This document shows positions 1 to 6,636 of a stretch of 10,136 bases of DNA, piece by piece (the stretch's first letter is position 1; every line of letters begins with the position of its first letter). This DNA comes from DAISJD01 sp036821645 (lineage in GTDB: Bacteria > Pseudomonadota > Alphaproteobacteria > ATCC43930 > CGMCC-115725), in assembly GCA_036821645.1 (NCBI GenBank), contig DAISJD010000114.1, forward strand, positions 1 to 10,136, in the 5' to 3' direction. The translations under genes and the position numbers were made by a program. A model generated the notes under the pieces. The model was not told where the DNA came from. It worked only from the letters and a program-made list of their open reading frames with translations, and made no database searches.

Positions 1-293
1 GCGACGCAACTTTGCCGGGATCGAGCGGCCTGTTCGGGTTTCTGCTCCCCCCGGCCATTGGGGCGGCCCTCGCCGCTTTTTTCGACGGGCTTGCCCTTTT
101 CGGAATCGGGGCCAGTTGGGGCGGGTATGAAAGCCTGCTGATCCCGACCCGGCCCGAGACGACCCGCACCGCCGTGCCGTGGCAGGAACCCGGCCCGTTG
201 CTGCGCATCCATACCGGGCTCGAACATCCGGACGACCTCATCGCCGACCTCGCCGCCGGGTTTGCCCGGTTGACCGGGCTGGCGCAGCCCTGA
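1..293 (+). CDS. metC: Cystathionine beta-lyase, 3' end only
   Basis: This is the C-terminal 96 residues of a PLP-dependent Cys/Met-metabolism enzyme; the N-terminal part, including the PLP lysine, lies left of the window. The frame is open from base 3 (D-A-T-L-P-G-S-S-G-L-F-G-F) to the TGA at 291-293. Recognisable family blocks are GSSGLFGF, the FGIGASWGGYESL block and LLRIHTGLEHPDDLIADL. The arginine in LLRIHTG corresponds to the substrate-carboxylate-binding Arg372 of E. coli MetC, as I recall it. The enzyme cleaves cystathionine to homocysteine, pyruvate and ammonia in methionine synthesis and is cytoplasmic. SWGGYES followed by GLEHPDDLIADL favours MetC over cystathionine gamma-synthase. 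A TTG at 12 could be mistaken for a start, but homology continues upstream of it. No clear terminator follows the gene. Confidence 0.92.
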   Translation, partial: DATLPGSSGLFGFLLPPAIGAALAAFFDGLALFGIGASWGGYESLLIPTRPETTRTAVPWQEPGPLLRIHTGLEHPDDLIADLAAGFARLTGLAQP

Positions 294-363
294 GGCAAAG
301 AAAGCAGAAATACCCCATCTTTCAGGCTTGTCCGGGCTGAAATCACCCTATCTTCTGGGTCAA

Positions 364-378
364 CCATAGAATCTATGG
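364..378. repeat. Inverted repeat CCATAG-AAT-CTATGG upstream of atm1
   Basis: A perfect 6-base inverted repeat with a 3-base spacer lies in the 171-base gap between metC and atm1, about 86 bases before the atm1 start. A -10-like hexamer TAGAAT (367-372) sits inside it, but I see no matching -35 element 17 bases upstream. It could be an operator half-site pair. It is too short to act as a terminator and no T-run follows. Function is inferred only from symmetry and position. Confidence 0.35.
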
Positions 379-418
379 GATAAGATCCGCCCGCCCGCCT
401 TGCTGCGGCATTTTATTT

Positions 419-434
419 TAGATCTGAATAGATC
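419..434. repeat. Tandem TAGATC direct repeat, one helical turn apart
   Basis: TAGATC occurs at 419-424 and again at 429-434, a 10-base period, inside an AT-rich patch (411-445) that contrasts with the GC-rich surroundings. It lies 31-46 bases before the atm1 GTG start, so it would be in the core promoter or the 5' leader. The overlapping CTGA-N5-TCAG (424-436) adds weak dyad symmetry. The spacing suits a protein binding the same face of the helix twice. I do not recognise the motif as a known iron or Fe-S regulator box. Confidence 0.3.
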
Positions 435-464
435 AGTTTTAAGCATTTCAGGAAGGCCCTCCGC

Positions 465-2276
465 GTGACACCCCCCGCATCCCCCCCCTCCGGCAAGGCC
501 GGTATGATCGCCACTCTGCGCCGACTTGCCCCTTATCTGTGGCCACCCGGCGAAACCGCCTTGCGTCTGCGCGTGCTTTTGGCCGTGGCGTTTCTGGTGG
601 CGGCAAAGGCCGCCAACGTCATGGTGCCGGTTCTCTACAAGCAAGCGATTGATGCCCTTGGCGGCAGTGCCGAGCGGTTGGGGGTGACGGCCATTCCCCT
701 GGTCATCATCCTGGCCTATGGCACGGCGCGGATTGGGGCCTTGTTGTTTGCCGAACTGCGTGATGCGGTCTTTGCCAAGGTGGCGCAGCGCGCGATCCGC
801 ACCGTCGGGCTTGAAGTGTTTCGTCACCTGCACCGCCTGTCGCTGCGGTTTCATTTGGAACGGCAAACCGGCGGTCTCACCCGCGCCATCGAACGGGGGA
901 CCAAGGGGATCGAAACCCTGCTGTCGTTCAGCCTGTTCAATATTCTGCCGACCCTGTTCGAAATCGCCCTCGTCTGCGTCATCCTATGGCGTTTGTTCGA
1001 TCCGTGGTTTTCCCTCGTCACCTTCGTCACCGTCACACTCTATATCGTCTATACCCTGATGATTACGGAATGGCGGACCAAGTTTCGCCGCCAGATGAAC
1101 GAAATGGATGCCGAGGCCAATACCAAGGCGATCGATTCCCTGTTGAATTACGAAACCGTCAAATATTTCAGTAACGAAGAACACGAGGCACGCCGGTTCG
1201 ACAAGGCGTTGCAACGCTATGAACGGGCCGCCGTGCGCAGTCAGGTCAGCCTGTCGGTCCTGAATATCGGTCAGGCCGCCATCATCGCCGTGGGCCTCAC
1301 CATTGTCATGGCCATGGCCGCACGCGGCATCGTCGATCAAACCATGAGTCTGGGCGATTTCGTGCTGGTCAATACCTATCTCGTCCAACTCTATCAGCCG
1401 CTCAATTTCTTCGGTTTCGTCTATCGGGAAATCAAGCAATCGCTCATCGATATGGAACGGATGTTCGCCCTCATCACCGTCAGTCAGGAAGTGGCCGACG
1501 CGCCGAACGCGCCGACGCTTTCCATCAAAGGGGGAACACTGCGTTTCGATGGCGTGAAATTCGGGTACGATCCGCGCCGCGAGATTTTGACCGGCGTCTC
1601 CTTCACCATTCCCGCCGGCAAAACCCTGGCCGTTGTCGGCCCGTCCGGGGCCGGGAAATCGACCCTGAGCCGCCTCATTTTTCGGTTCTACGATGTGAAC
1701 GCGGGCCGGATTCTGATCGACGATCAGGATATTCGCACGATCCAACAGCAAAGCCTGCGCGCCTCGATCGGCATCGTGCCGCAGGATACCGTCCTGTTCA
1801 ACGATACGATCTATTACAACATTGCCTATGGCCGCCCCGATGCAACCAAGGACGAGATCGAAGAGGCGGCGCGCCTCGCCCATATTCACGATTTCATCAT
1901 GGCGATGCCCGACGGCTATCAAACCATCGTGGGCGAACGGGGCTTGAAACTGTCCGGCGGGGAAAAGCAACGAGTCGCCATTGCCCGCACCATTTTGAAA
2001 CGGCCCGCGATCCTTTTGTTCGACGAGGCGACGAGCGCACTCGACACCCAAACCGAACGGGAAATTCAACAAAATCTGCGCGAGGTCAGTCGCGGCCGCA
2101 CGACCCTCGTCATCGCCCACCGCCTATCGACCGTGGTCGATGCCGATCAAATCCTGGTCTTGAAAGACGGCACCGTGGTCGAACAAGGCACCCATCAAGC
2201 CCTGCTCACCCGCAACGGCCATTATGCCGAAATGTGGCAGCGTCAGCAGGAAAATGCCGAGACGGTCCCGGCTTGA
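465..2276 (+). CDS. atm1: Atm1/ABCB7-type ABC exporter (half-transporter)
   Basis: A 603-residue fusion of membrane and nucleotide-binding domains that would act as a homodimer in the inner membrane. The membrane domain covers about residues 35-330, with hydrophobic helices near 38-58, 76-96, 156-176, 181-200 and 270-290. The block NYETVKYFSNEEHE (228-241) is characteristic of the Atm1/ABCB7/HMT1 group. The ATPase domain has Walker A GPSGAGKST (392-400), Q-loop Gln440, signature LSGGE (496-500), Walker B ending Asp520-Glu521 and H-loop His552, so it looks fully active. Known family members export glutathione-linked species: a sulfur or Fe-S precursor in mitochondria, and heavy-metal-glutathione conjugates in bacteria. 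The substrate here is not readable from sequence. The GTG start at 465 is chosen because AGGAAGG (450-456) lies 8 bases upstream. It converges on potI with only 40 bases between the stops. Confidence 0.9.
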   Translation: MTPPASPPSGKAGMIATLRRLAPYLWPPGETALRLRVLLAVAFLVAAKAANVMVPVLYKQAIDALGGSAERLGVTAIPLVIILAYGTARIGALLFAELRDAVFAKVAQRAIRTVGLEVFRHLHRLSLRFHLERQTGGLTRAIERGTKGIETLLSFSLFNILPTLFEIALVCVILWRLFDPWFSLVTFVTVTLYIVYTLMITEWRTKFRRQMNEMDAEANTKAIDSLLNYETVKYFSNEEHEARRFDKALQRYERAAVRSQVSLSVLNIGQAAIIAVGLTIVMAMAARGIVDQTMSLGDFVLVNTYLVQLYQPLNFFGFVYREIKQSLIDMERMFALITVSQEVADAPNAPTLSIKGGTLRFDGVKFGYDPRREILTGVSFTIPAGKTLAVVGPSGAGKSTLSRLIFRFYDVNAGRILIDDQDIRTIQQQSLRASIGIVPQDTVLFNDTIYYNIAYGRPDATKDEIEEAARLAHIHDFIMAMPDGYQTIVGERGLKLSGGEKQRVAIARTILKRPAILLFDEATSALDTQTEREIQQNLREVSRGRTTLVIAHRLSTVVDADQILVLKDGTVVEQGTHQALLTRNGHYAEMWQRQQENAETVPA

Positions 2277-2316
2277 CGTCACCTCCGGATCGACCCGCCG
2301 CCTGCCGCCCACGCGT

Positions 2317-3156
2317 TTAGGAAACCCGCCGCCCGCCCGCCAACTTGGCAAGCGCGCGGCGGTTCTGATAGAGGGTTCCGGCCAGGGTCGCCATCGAGAC
2401 GATGGTGATCACCAGGGTGGCAAGGGCGTTGATTTCGGGATTGACGCCCAAGCGAACCTTGGAAAAAACCACAAGCGGCAGGGTACTCGACCCCGGCCCC
2501 GAGACGAAGGCCGTGATCACCAGATCGTCGATGCTGAGGGAAAAGGCCAAAAGCCAACCGGCCAGCAGGGCTGGCACCATCAAGGGGACGGTGACGAGGA
2601 AAAACACCTGGATCGGGCGGGCCCCCAGATCCATTGCCGCCTCTTCGATCGATTGATCCATATCCGCAAGGCGCGCCTGAACGATCACCGCCACGAAGGC
2701 CATACAAAACGTGATATGGGATAAGGTAATCGTCTCGATCCCACGCCCCGCCGGATAGCCGATCAGATCTTCCATCCCGACGAACATCATGAGGAAAGAC
2801 AGACCCATAATGACCTCGGGCATGACGAGCGGGGCGGAGACCAGACCGGAGAACAAGGTCCGCCCGCGAAACTGCTTGAACCGGGCGAGGATAAACCCGC
2901 ACAGCGTGCCGACCACCACGGCCCCGGTCGCACTCATCACGCCGATTTCAAGGGAAAGACCCGCCGCCTGCAACAATTGTTCATCCGCGAACAGCGCCGC
3001 GTACCATTGGGTCGAAAACCCGGTCCAGACCGTCACCAGTTTCGATTCATTGAACGAATAGACGATGATCGACAGGATCGGACCATAGAGAAACGCCAAC
3101 CCGATCGCCAACATCAGGGGCAGGAACCACTGACCGCGCGCCAAGGCCGCCCTCAT
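2317..3156 (-). CDS. potI: Putrescine ABC importer, permease PotI
   Basis: A 279-residue inner-membrane permease of the PotI/PotC class, close to the 281 residues I recall for E. coli PotI. It has about six hydrophobic segments (near 13-33, 67-92, 103-127, 139-161, 190-212 and 241-262). The EAA loop that docks on the ATPase is present: Glu172-Ala173-Ala174, Gly178, followed by the PLMVPALLAG block. The start is the ATG at 3156, which overlaps the potH stop as ATGA and is preceded by a modest GGGGCGA ribosome site. The frame stays open further upstream to 3417, but that extension lies inside potH and carries no permease homology. It is the last gene of the pot operon, and I see no hairpin terminator in the 40 bases before the atm1 stop. 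It would pair with PotH to form the channel. Confidence 0.93.
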   Translation of the reverse strand: MRAALARGQWFLPLMLAIGLAFLYGPILSIIVYSFNESKLVTVWTGFSTQWYAALFADEQLLQAAGLSLEIGVMSATGAVVVGTLCGFILARFKQFRGRTLFSGLVSAPLVMPEVIMGLSFLMMFVGMEDLIGYPAGRGIETITLSHITFCMAFVAVIVQARLADMDQSIEEAAMDLGARPIQVFFLVTVPLMVPALLAGWLLAFSLSIDDLVITAFVSGPGSSTLPLVVFSKVRLGVNPEINALATLVITIVSMATLAGTLYQNRRALAKLAGGRRVS

Positions 3157-4073
3157 GATTTCGCCCCGTCGGATGCCTGGGCCCGTTGCAGGACCATCAT
3201 CGGCACCAACAGCAACAGGATCATGGCGACCGCGACCGTTGCCGCCACCGGCCAATCGCGATTGCCGAAAAATTCGTCCCACAAGACCCGACCGATCATC
3301 AACGTATCCGCCCCACCGAGCAGGGTCGGCGTCAGATAATCGCCCACCGCCGGAATGAATACCAACAAGGATCCGGCCAGAATGCCCGGCATGGAAAGCG
3401 GCAGGGTGACGGACCAAAAGGCCCGCAAGGGCCGCGCGCCCAGATCGTTCGCCGCCTCCAGCAACGAGCCGTCCAACTTTTCCAAGGTCGAATAAAGCGG
3501 CAGCACCATGAAGGGCAGATAGGCATAGACCATGCCGACATAAACGGAAAAATCCGTGTGCAGCATCACGATAGGCTCATCGATGAGATGCAGGGCCAGC
3601 AGCAGATTGTTCAACAGGCCGTTATCCTTCAAGATCCCGATCCAGGCATAGACCCGGATCAGAAACGAGGTCCAAAACGGCATGATGACCAGCATCAAAA
3701 AGATATTGCGCCAGGGCTGTCGGGCGCTGGCGATCGCATAAGCCATGGGATAACCCAGGATCAGACAGAAAAACGTCGTCACCGCCGCAATCTCAACCGA
3801 ACTCAGATAGGCCAGCAGATAGAGGGAATCCCCGAACAGATAGGCATAATTGCCGAAATTGAGCGTGATGTTCAACACGCCGTCGGTCCAGGTAAAGACC
3901 GGGGCATAAGGCGGAATGCCGACCACGCTCGATGAAAAGCTGATTTTCAGGACGAACAGGAACGGCACCAGGAAAAACACGCCAAGCCACAGGGCCGGTG
4001 CCGCAATGACGAGGGATCGCCCTGAAACCGGTATCTTGACGCCCCCCCGGATCCGGTGCCAAAGGCCGCTCAT
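3153..4073 (-). CDS. potH: Putrescine ABC importer, permease PotH
   Basis: A 306-residue inner-membrane permease of the PotH/PotB class (E. coli PotH is about 317 residues). A short polar N-terminus precedes the first membrane helix (about 20-43), and further helices lie near 86-112, 123-145, 172-195, 230-250 and 274-296. The EAA loop is at Glu206-Ala207-Ala208 with Gly212, followed by LPLSMPGILAGSL. The block GDYLTPTLLGG (about 244-254) is typical of polyamine permeases. I use the ATG at 4073 (MSGLWHRIRG), which overlaps the potG stop as ATGA. No good Shine-Dalgarno sequence precedes it, so it probably relies on translational coupling to potG. An upstream in-frame start at 4217 would add 48 basic residues encoded inside potG and is rejected. 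Third gene of potFGHI. Confidence 0.93.
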   Translation of the reverse strand: MSGLWHRIRGGVKIPVSGRSLVIAAPALWLGVFFLVPFLFVLKISFSSSVVGIPPYAPVFTWTDGVLNITLNFGNYAYLFGDSLYLLAYLSSVEIAAVTTFFCLILGYPMAYAIASARQPWRNIFLMLVIMPFWTSFLIRVYAWIGILKDNGLLNNLLLALHLIDEPIVMLHTDFSVYVGMVYAYLPFMVLPLYSTLEKLDGSLLEAANDLGARPLRAFWSVTLPLSMPGILAGSLLVFIPAVGDYLTPTLLGGADTLMIGRVLWDEFFGNRDWPVAATVAVAMILLLLVPMMVLQRAQASDGAKS

Positions 4074-5206
4074 GGATCGACCATCACGCCGGCCGCAGGG
4101 GCCCAACCCAATTGCACGACCTCGTCGCGGGCAAAGGGTTGATCGCTCCACCGACCGAAACTTTGCGCGGTCACCTTCAAGACCTTGCCGCGTTCCAAGG
4201 CGACATGATAGACGCAACTATCGCCGAGATAGGCCATATCCTTGATCCGCCCCATCAGGCGGTTCGGGTAATCGAACGGGTCTTCGGGCTTTGCTAGCCG
4301 AATTTTTTCCGGCCTGACCGCGATGCTGACCGCCTGACCGAGGCTGCACCCGGCCCCAAGCCCCGTCACGAGATCGGCCCCGATCTCGTCGCAACTCACG
4401 ACCGCATGGTCGCTGAAATCTTCCTTCAAATGACCGTCGAAGAGATTGACCGACCCAATGAAATCCGCCACGAACCGATTGCGCGGGAATTCATAAATCG
4501 CAGCCGGCGTGCCGACCTGAACGATCTTGCCCTCGTTCATGACCGCAATCCGGGTCGACATGGTCATCGCTTCTTCTTGGTCGTGGGTAACCATGACGAA
4601 GGTGATGCCGACCTGTTCTTGAATCGTGATCAGTTCATACTGAGTGGCTTCACGCAATTTCTTATCGAGGGCCGAAAGCGGCTCGTCCAACAACAACACT
4701 TTCGGCCGTTTCACGATCGCGCGGGCAAGTGCCACCCGTTGGCGTTGGCCGCCCGACAATTGGCTGGGCTTGCGCCGGGCGAATGTGCCCATCTGGACGA
4801 GATCGAGGGCTTGGCCCACGCGTTTGGTGATTTCCGGCTTTGCCACCCCATCCCGACGCAGGCCGAACGCGACATTGTCTTCCACACTCATATGGGGAAA
4901 AAGGGCGTAGGATTGAAACATCATATTGACCGGCCGCTCGTAAGGCGGCAACGGCACCATATTGGTCCCTTCGATCTCGATGCGGCCATCGTCGGGGGTC
5001 AAGAACCCGGCCAACATGCGCAGCAACGTGGTCTTGCCGCATCCCGACCCGCCCAGCAGCGAAAACAACTCGCCGCGATGAATGTCGAGACTGACGTCAT
5101 CCACCGCCCGCATGTCGCCGAACAATTTGGTGACATGATCGATCCGAATGTGGGGCTCTCGATCGGGGTCGAGCCAGGGCTCGGTTTCGCGCAAGGAAAT
5201 GGCCAT
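4070..5206 (-). CDS. potG: Putrescine ABC importer, ATPase PotG
   Basis: A 378-residue ATPase, matching the 377 residues I recall for E. coli PotG. The motor domain contains Walker A GGSGCGKTT (52-60), Q-loop Gln98 in NMMFQSYALFPHM, signature LSGGQ (150-154), Walker B LLLDEP (171-176, with Asp174 and Glu175) and H-loop His208. A C-terminal TOBE-type domain follows, with the usual RPEKIRL block near 298-304 and a GDSCVYHV block near 328-335. All catalytic residues are present. The name PotG rather than PotA follows from its position between potF and potH and from overall resemblance. It starts at ATG 5206 with only a weak GAG-type ribosome site, 86 bases after the potF stop. Its stop overlaps the potH start. 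It powers import by the PotH-PotI channel from the cytoplasmic side. Confidence 0.93.
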   Translation of the reverse strand: MAISLRETEPWLDPDREPHIRIDHVTKLFGDMRAVDDVSLDIHRGELFSLLGGSGCGKTTLLRMLAGFLTPDDGRIEIEGTNMVPLPPYERPVNMMFQSYALFPHMSVEDNVAFGLRRDGVAKPEITKRVGQALDLVQMGTFARRKPSQLSGGQRQRVALARAIVKRPKVLLLDEPLSALDKKLREATQYELITIQEQVGITFVMVTHDQEEAMTMSTRIAVMNEGKIVQVGTPAAIYEFPRNRFVADFIGSVNLFDGHLKEDFSDHAVVSCDEIGADLVTGLGAGCSLGQAVSIAVRPEKIRLAKPEDPFDYPNRLMGRIKDMAYLGDSCVYHVALERGKVLKVTAQSFGRWSDQPFARDEVVQLGWAPAAGVMVDP

Positions 5207-5227
5207 TCTGCTCTAACGTCCTAGGGG

Positions 5228-5240
5228 CTCCCAAGGGGAG
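5228..5240 (-). other. Small hairpin in the potF-potG gap
   Basis: CTCCC-AAG-GGGAG (plus-strand reading) can form a 5-base-pair stem with a 3-base loop in the 86-base spacer between potF and potG. No T-run follows on the minus strand, so it is not a standard terminator. Binding-protein genes of ABC importers are often made in excess of the downstream genes, and stems in this position can stabilise the upstream message. That role is inference and the stem is short. Confidence 0.22.
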
Positions 5241-5292
5241 GAAACGCATCGGGTGGATGACGTGAAAACGGCATGGGGCGGCAATCCCTTAC

Positions 5293-6405
5293 TTACCGAT
5301 TGGTCTTGATCTTGGTCCAAAGCCGCGTGCGCAACCGGTCGATTTCTGGGGTCGACACGGAAACCGAAAACAGCTTCGCCTCGACAGTTTCCGGCGGAAA
5401 CACCCCCGGATCGCCGACGATCTCCGGCTTGATGAGCGCTTTGGCATCGGCATTGCCGGTCTGAATGAAGACGGCATTGCCCGTATCCGCCGCCACCTTC
5501 GGATCGAGAATGTAATTCATGAATTGCAGGGCGGCGGCCAGATGCGGCGCATCCTTCGGGATCGCCATCGTGTCGATCCACCGTTGCGCCCCTTCTTTCG
5601 GGATGGCGTAATTCAGGGTGACGCCCTTATTCGCCTCTTTGGCGCGACGACGGGCAATATTGATATCGGACGAAAATCCCAAGGACAGGCACAAATCGCC
5701 ATTCGCCAAATCGTTGATATATTCCGAACTGTCGAATTTGCGGATATAGGGACGGATCTTGAGAAGGGCGTCGGCCGCCTTTTGCAGATCCTTCGGGTCC
5801 TGACTGTCGGGATTGAGGCCGAGATAGGCCAACATCTGCGGAAAAATATCGGTGGGCGAATCCAGCATCGAAACGCCACAGCCCTTGAATTTCGCCACGA
5901 TCTCGGGATCGAAAATCATCCGCATGCTATCGACCGGCGCGTCGGGCAGGATCGCCTTAATCTTTTCGACATTATAGCCAAGCCCGTCTGTGCCCGTGGT
6001 CCAGGGAATGGCATAGGCATTGCCCATGTCGTATTTTGCCATCCGTTGCAGTAGCCCCTTGTCGAGATGGTCGTAATTCGACAATTTGGCCTTGTCGAGT
6101 TTGGCATAGAACCCGGCTTTGACTTGGCGCGCCAAGAACGGCGACAAGGACGGCACCACGATATCGTAGCCGGAATTGCCCGCAGCGAGTTTCGCCTCCA
6201 GAGTTTCGTTGGCGTCGTACGTGTCGTAATTGACCTTGATCCCGGTTTCTTTTTCAAACCCGGCCAAGACCGACGGACCGATATAATCGACCCAATTATA
6301 GACGTTGAGCTGTTTTGCGTCATCGGCCGCTTGGGCGGAACCGAAACCAAGCCCGGCCAGCACCAAAACACCGGCCGACACCCGAAGGAATGTTCCAGAA
6401 ACCAC
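5293..6405 (-). CDS. potF: Periplasmic putrescine/polyamine-binding protein
   Basis: A 370-residue solute-binding protein of the PotF/PotD family, the length of E. coli PotF. Residues 1-26 form a signal peptide with a hydrophobic core and AQA before a likely cut at 26/27; the mature protein begins ADDAKQLNVYNWVDY. Family blocks include FEKETGIKVNYDTYDANE (50-67), SGYDIVVPS (78-86), SSEYINDLANGDLCLSLGF (226-244), IPKEGAQRWIDTMAIP (268-283) and a C-terminal PEIDRLRTRLWTKIK. Acidic ligand-site residues matching E. coli PotF Asp39, Asp247 and Asp278 are present (Asp40, Asp247 and Asp278 here). Two aromatic positions differ: Phe244 for Trp and Trp276 for Phe. The start is GTG at 6405, because an in-frame TAG lies at 6421-6423 and a nine-G Shine-Dalgarno tract sits 7 bases upstream. 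First gene of potFGHI. Confidence 0.93.
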   Translation of the reverse strand: MVSGTFLRVSAGVLVLAGLGFGSAQAADDAKQLNVYNWVDYIGPSVLAGFEKETGIKVNYDTYDANETLEAKLAAGNSGYDIVVPSLSPFLARQVKAGFYAKLDKAKLSNYDHLDKGLLQRMAKYDMGNAYAIPWTTGTDGLGYNVEKIKAILPDAPVDSMRMIFDPEIVAKFKGCGVSMLDSPTDIFPQMLAYLGLNPDSQDPKDLQKAADALLKIRPYIRKFDSSEYINDLANGDLCLSLGFSSDINIARRRAKEANKGVTLNYAIPKEGAQRWIDTMAIPKDAPHLAAALQFMNYILDPKVAADTGNAVFIQTGNADAKALIKPEIVGDPGVFPPETVEAKLFSVSVSTPEIDRLRTRLWTKIKTNR

Positions 6406-6412
6406 GTCGTGT

Positions 6413-6421
6413 CCCCCCCCC
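6413..6421 (-). promoter_or_regulatory. Nine-G ribosome-binding tract of potF
   Basis: On the minus strand an uninterrupted run of nine G ends 7 bases before the potF GTG start. It is the only purine-rich element in the right place and decides the start choice. Long G homopolymers are prone to length change on replication, which would shift the Shine-Dalgarno spacing. Whether that happens here cannot be seen from one sequence. Confidence 0.6.
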
Positions 6422-6493
6422 TAAAATGACCGAAGAACGGCTTGACCCCTCGTGGTGCATCGCCCATCCACAACCAAGCAATCCGGCCTTTCT

Positions 6494-6520
6494 CTTATGT
6501 CGGTTCGCAGCCTGCATCAA
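6494..6520 (-). promoter_or_regulatory. Weak candidate promoter for potFGHI
   Basis: Reading the minus strand, TTGATG (6520-6515) is followed after 15 bases by CATAAG (6499-6494). The -35 is fair, the -10 poor and the spacing short, as expected of a promoter that needs an activator. It would start transcription near 6487, about 80 bases before the potF start. The two AAACCGCATCG repeats would then be centred near -43 and -76. This is pattern matching only; potF might instead be transcribed from the puuB promoter. Confidence 0.25.
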
Positions 6521-6524
6521 GTCT

Positions 6525-6568
6525 AAACCGCATCGTCCGGGGCCCCGTTCCCGTGAAAAACCGCATCG
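6525..6568. repeat. Two exact 11-base direct repeats upstream of potF
   Basis: AAACCGCATCG occurs at 6525-6535 and 6558-6568, 33 bases apart (about three helical turns), in the non-coding gap between puuB and potF. A perfect palindrome CGGGGCCCCG (6538-6547) lies between the copies. The nine-base core AAACCGCAT appears again at 10103-10111, in the gap at the right edge. The spacing and placement fit paired binding sites for a transcription factor controlling the transporter. No factor is identified. Confidence 0.45.
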
Positions 6569-6636
6569 CAACAAGGGAGCGACGCCAACCCGGTAAGGCG
6601 GGGGGCTGCTGGGGCAAAGGGCCGTCTCGACTTGCC

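Noticed and set aside
320..342. TTTCAG/CTGAAA stem after metC as a terminator
   Set aside because: The stem has only 6 base pairs around an 11-base loop and no T-run follows, so it does not fit a rho-independent terminator.
984..2120. A 378-codon minus-strand open frame inside atm1
   Set aside because: Composition is that of an antisense shadow (rich in Gly, Asp, Ile and His), with no domain or ribosome site, and it lies fully within a gene with intact ABC motifs.
3157..3417. N-terminal extension of PotI to an upstream start
   Set aside because: The extra 87 residues are out-of-frame potH sequence without permease character; the ATGA overlap at 3153-3156 is a normal operon junction and gives the expected protein length.
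4406..5224. A 272-codon plus-strand open frame opposite potG
   Set aside because: It is the antisense of a well-conserved ATPase, and its protein has no recognisable family features.
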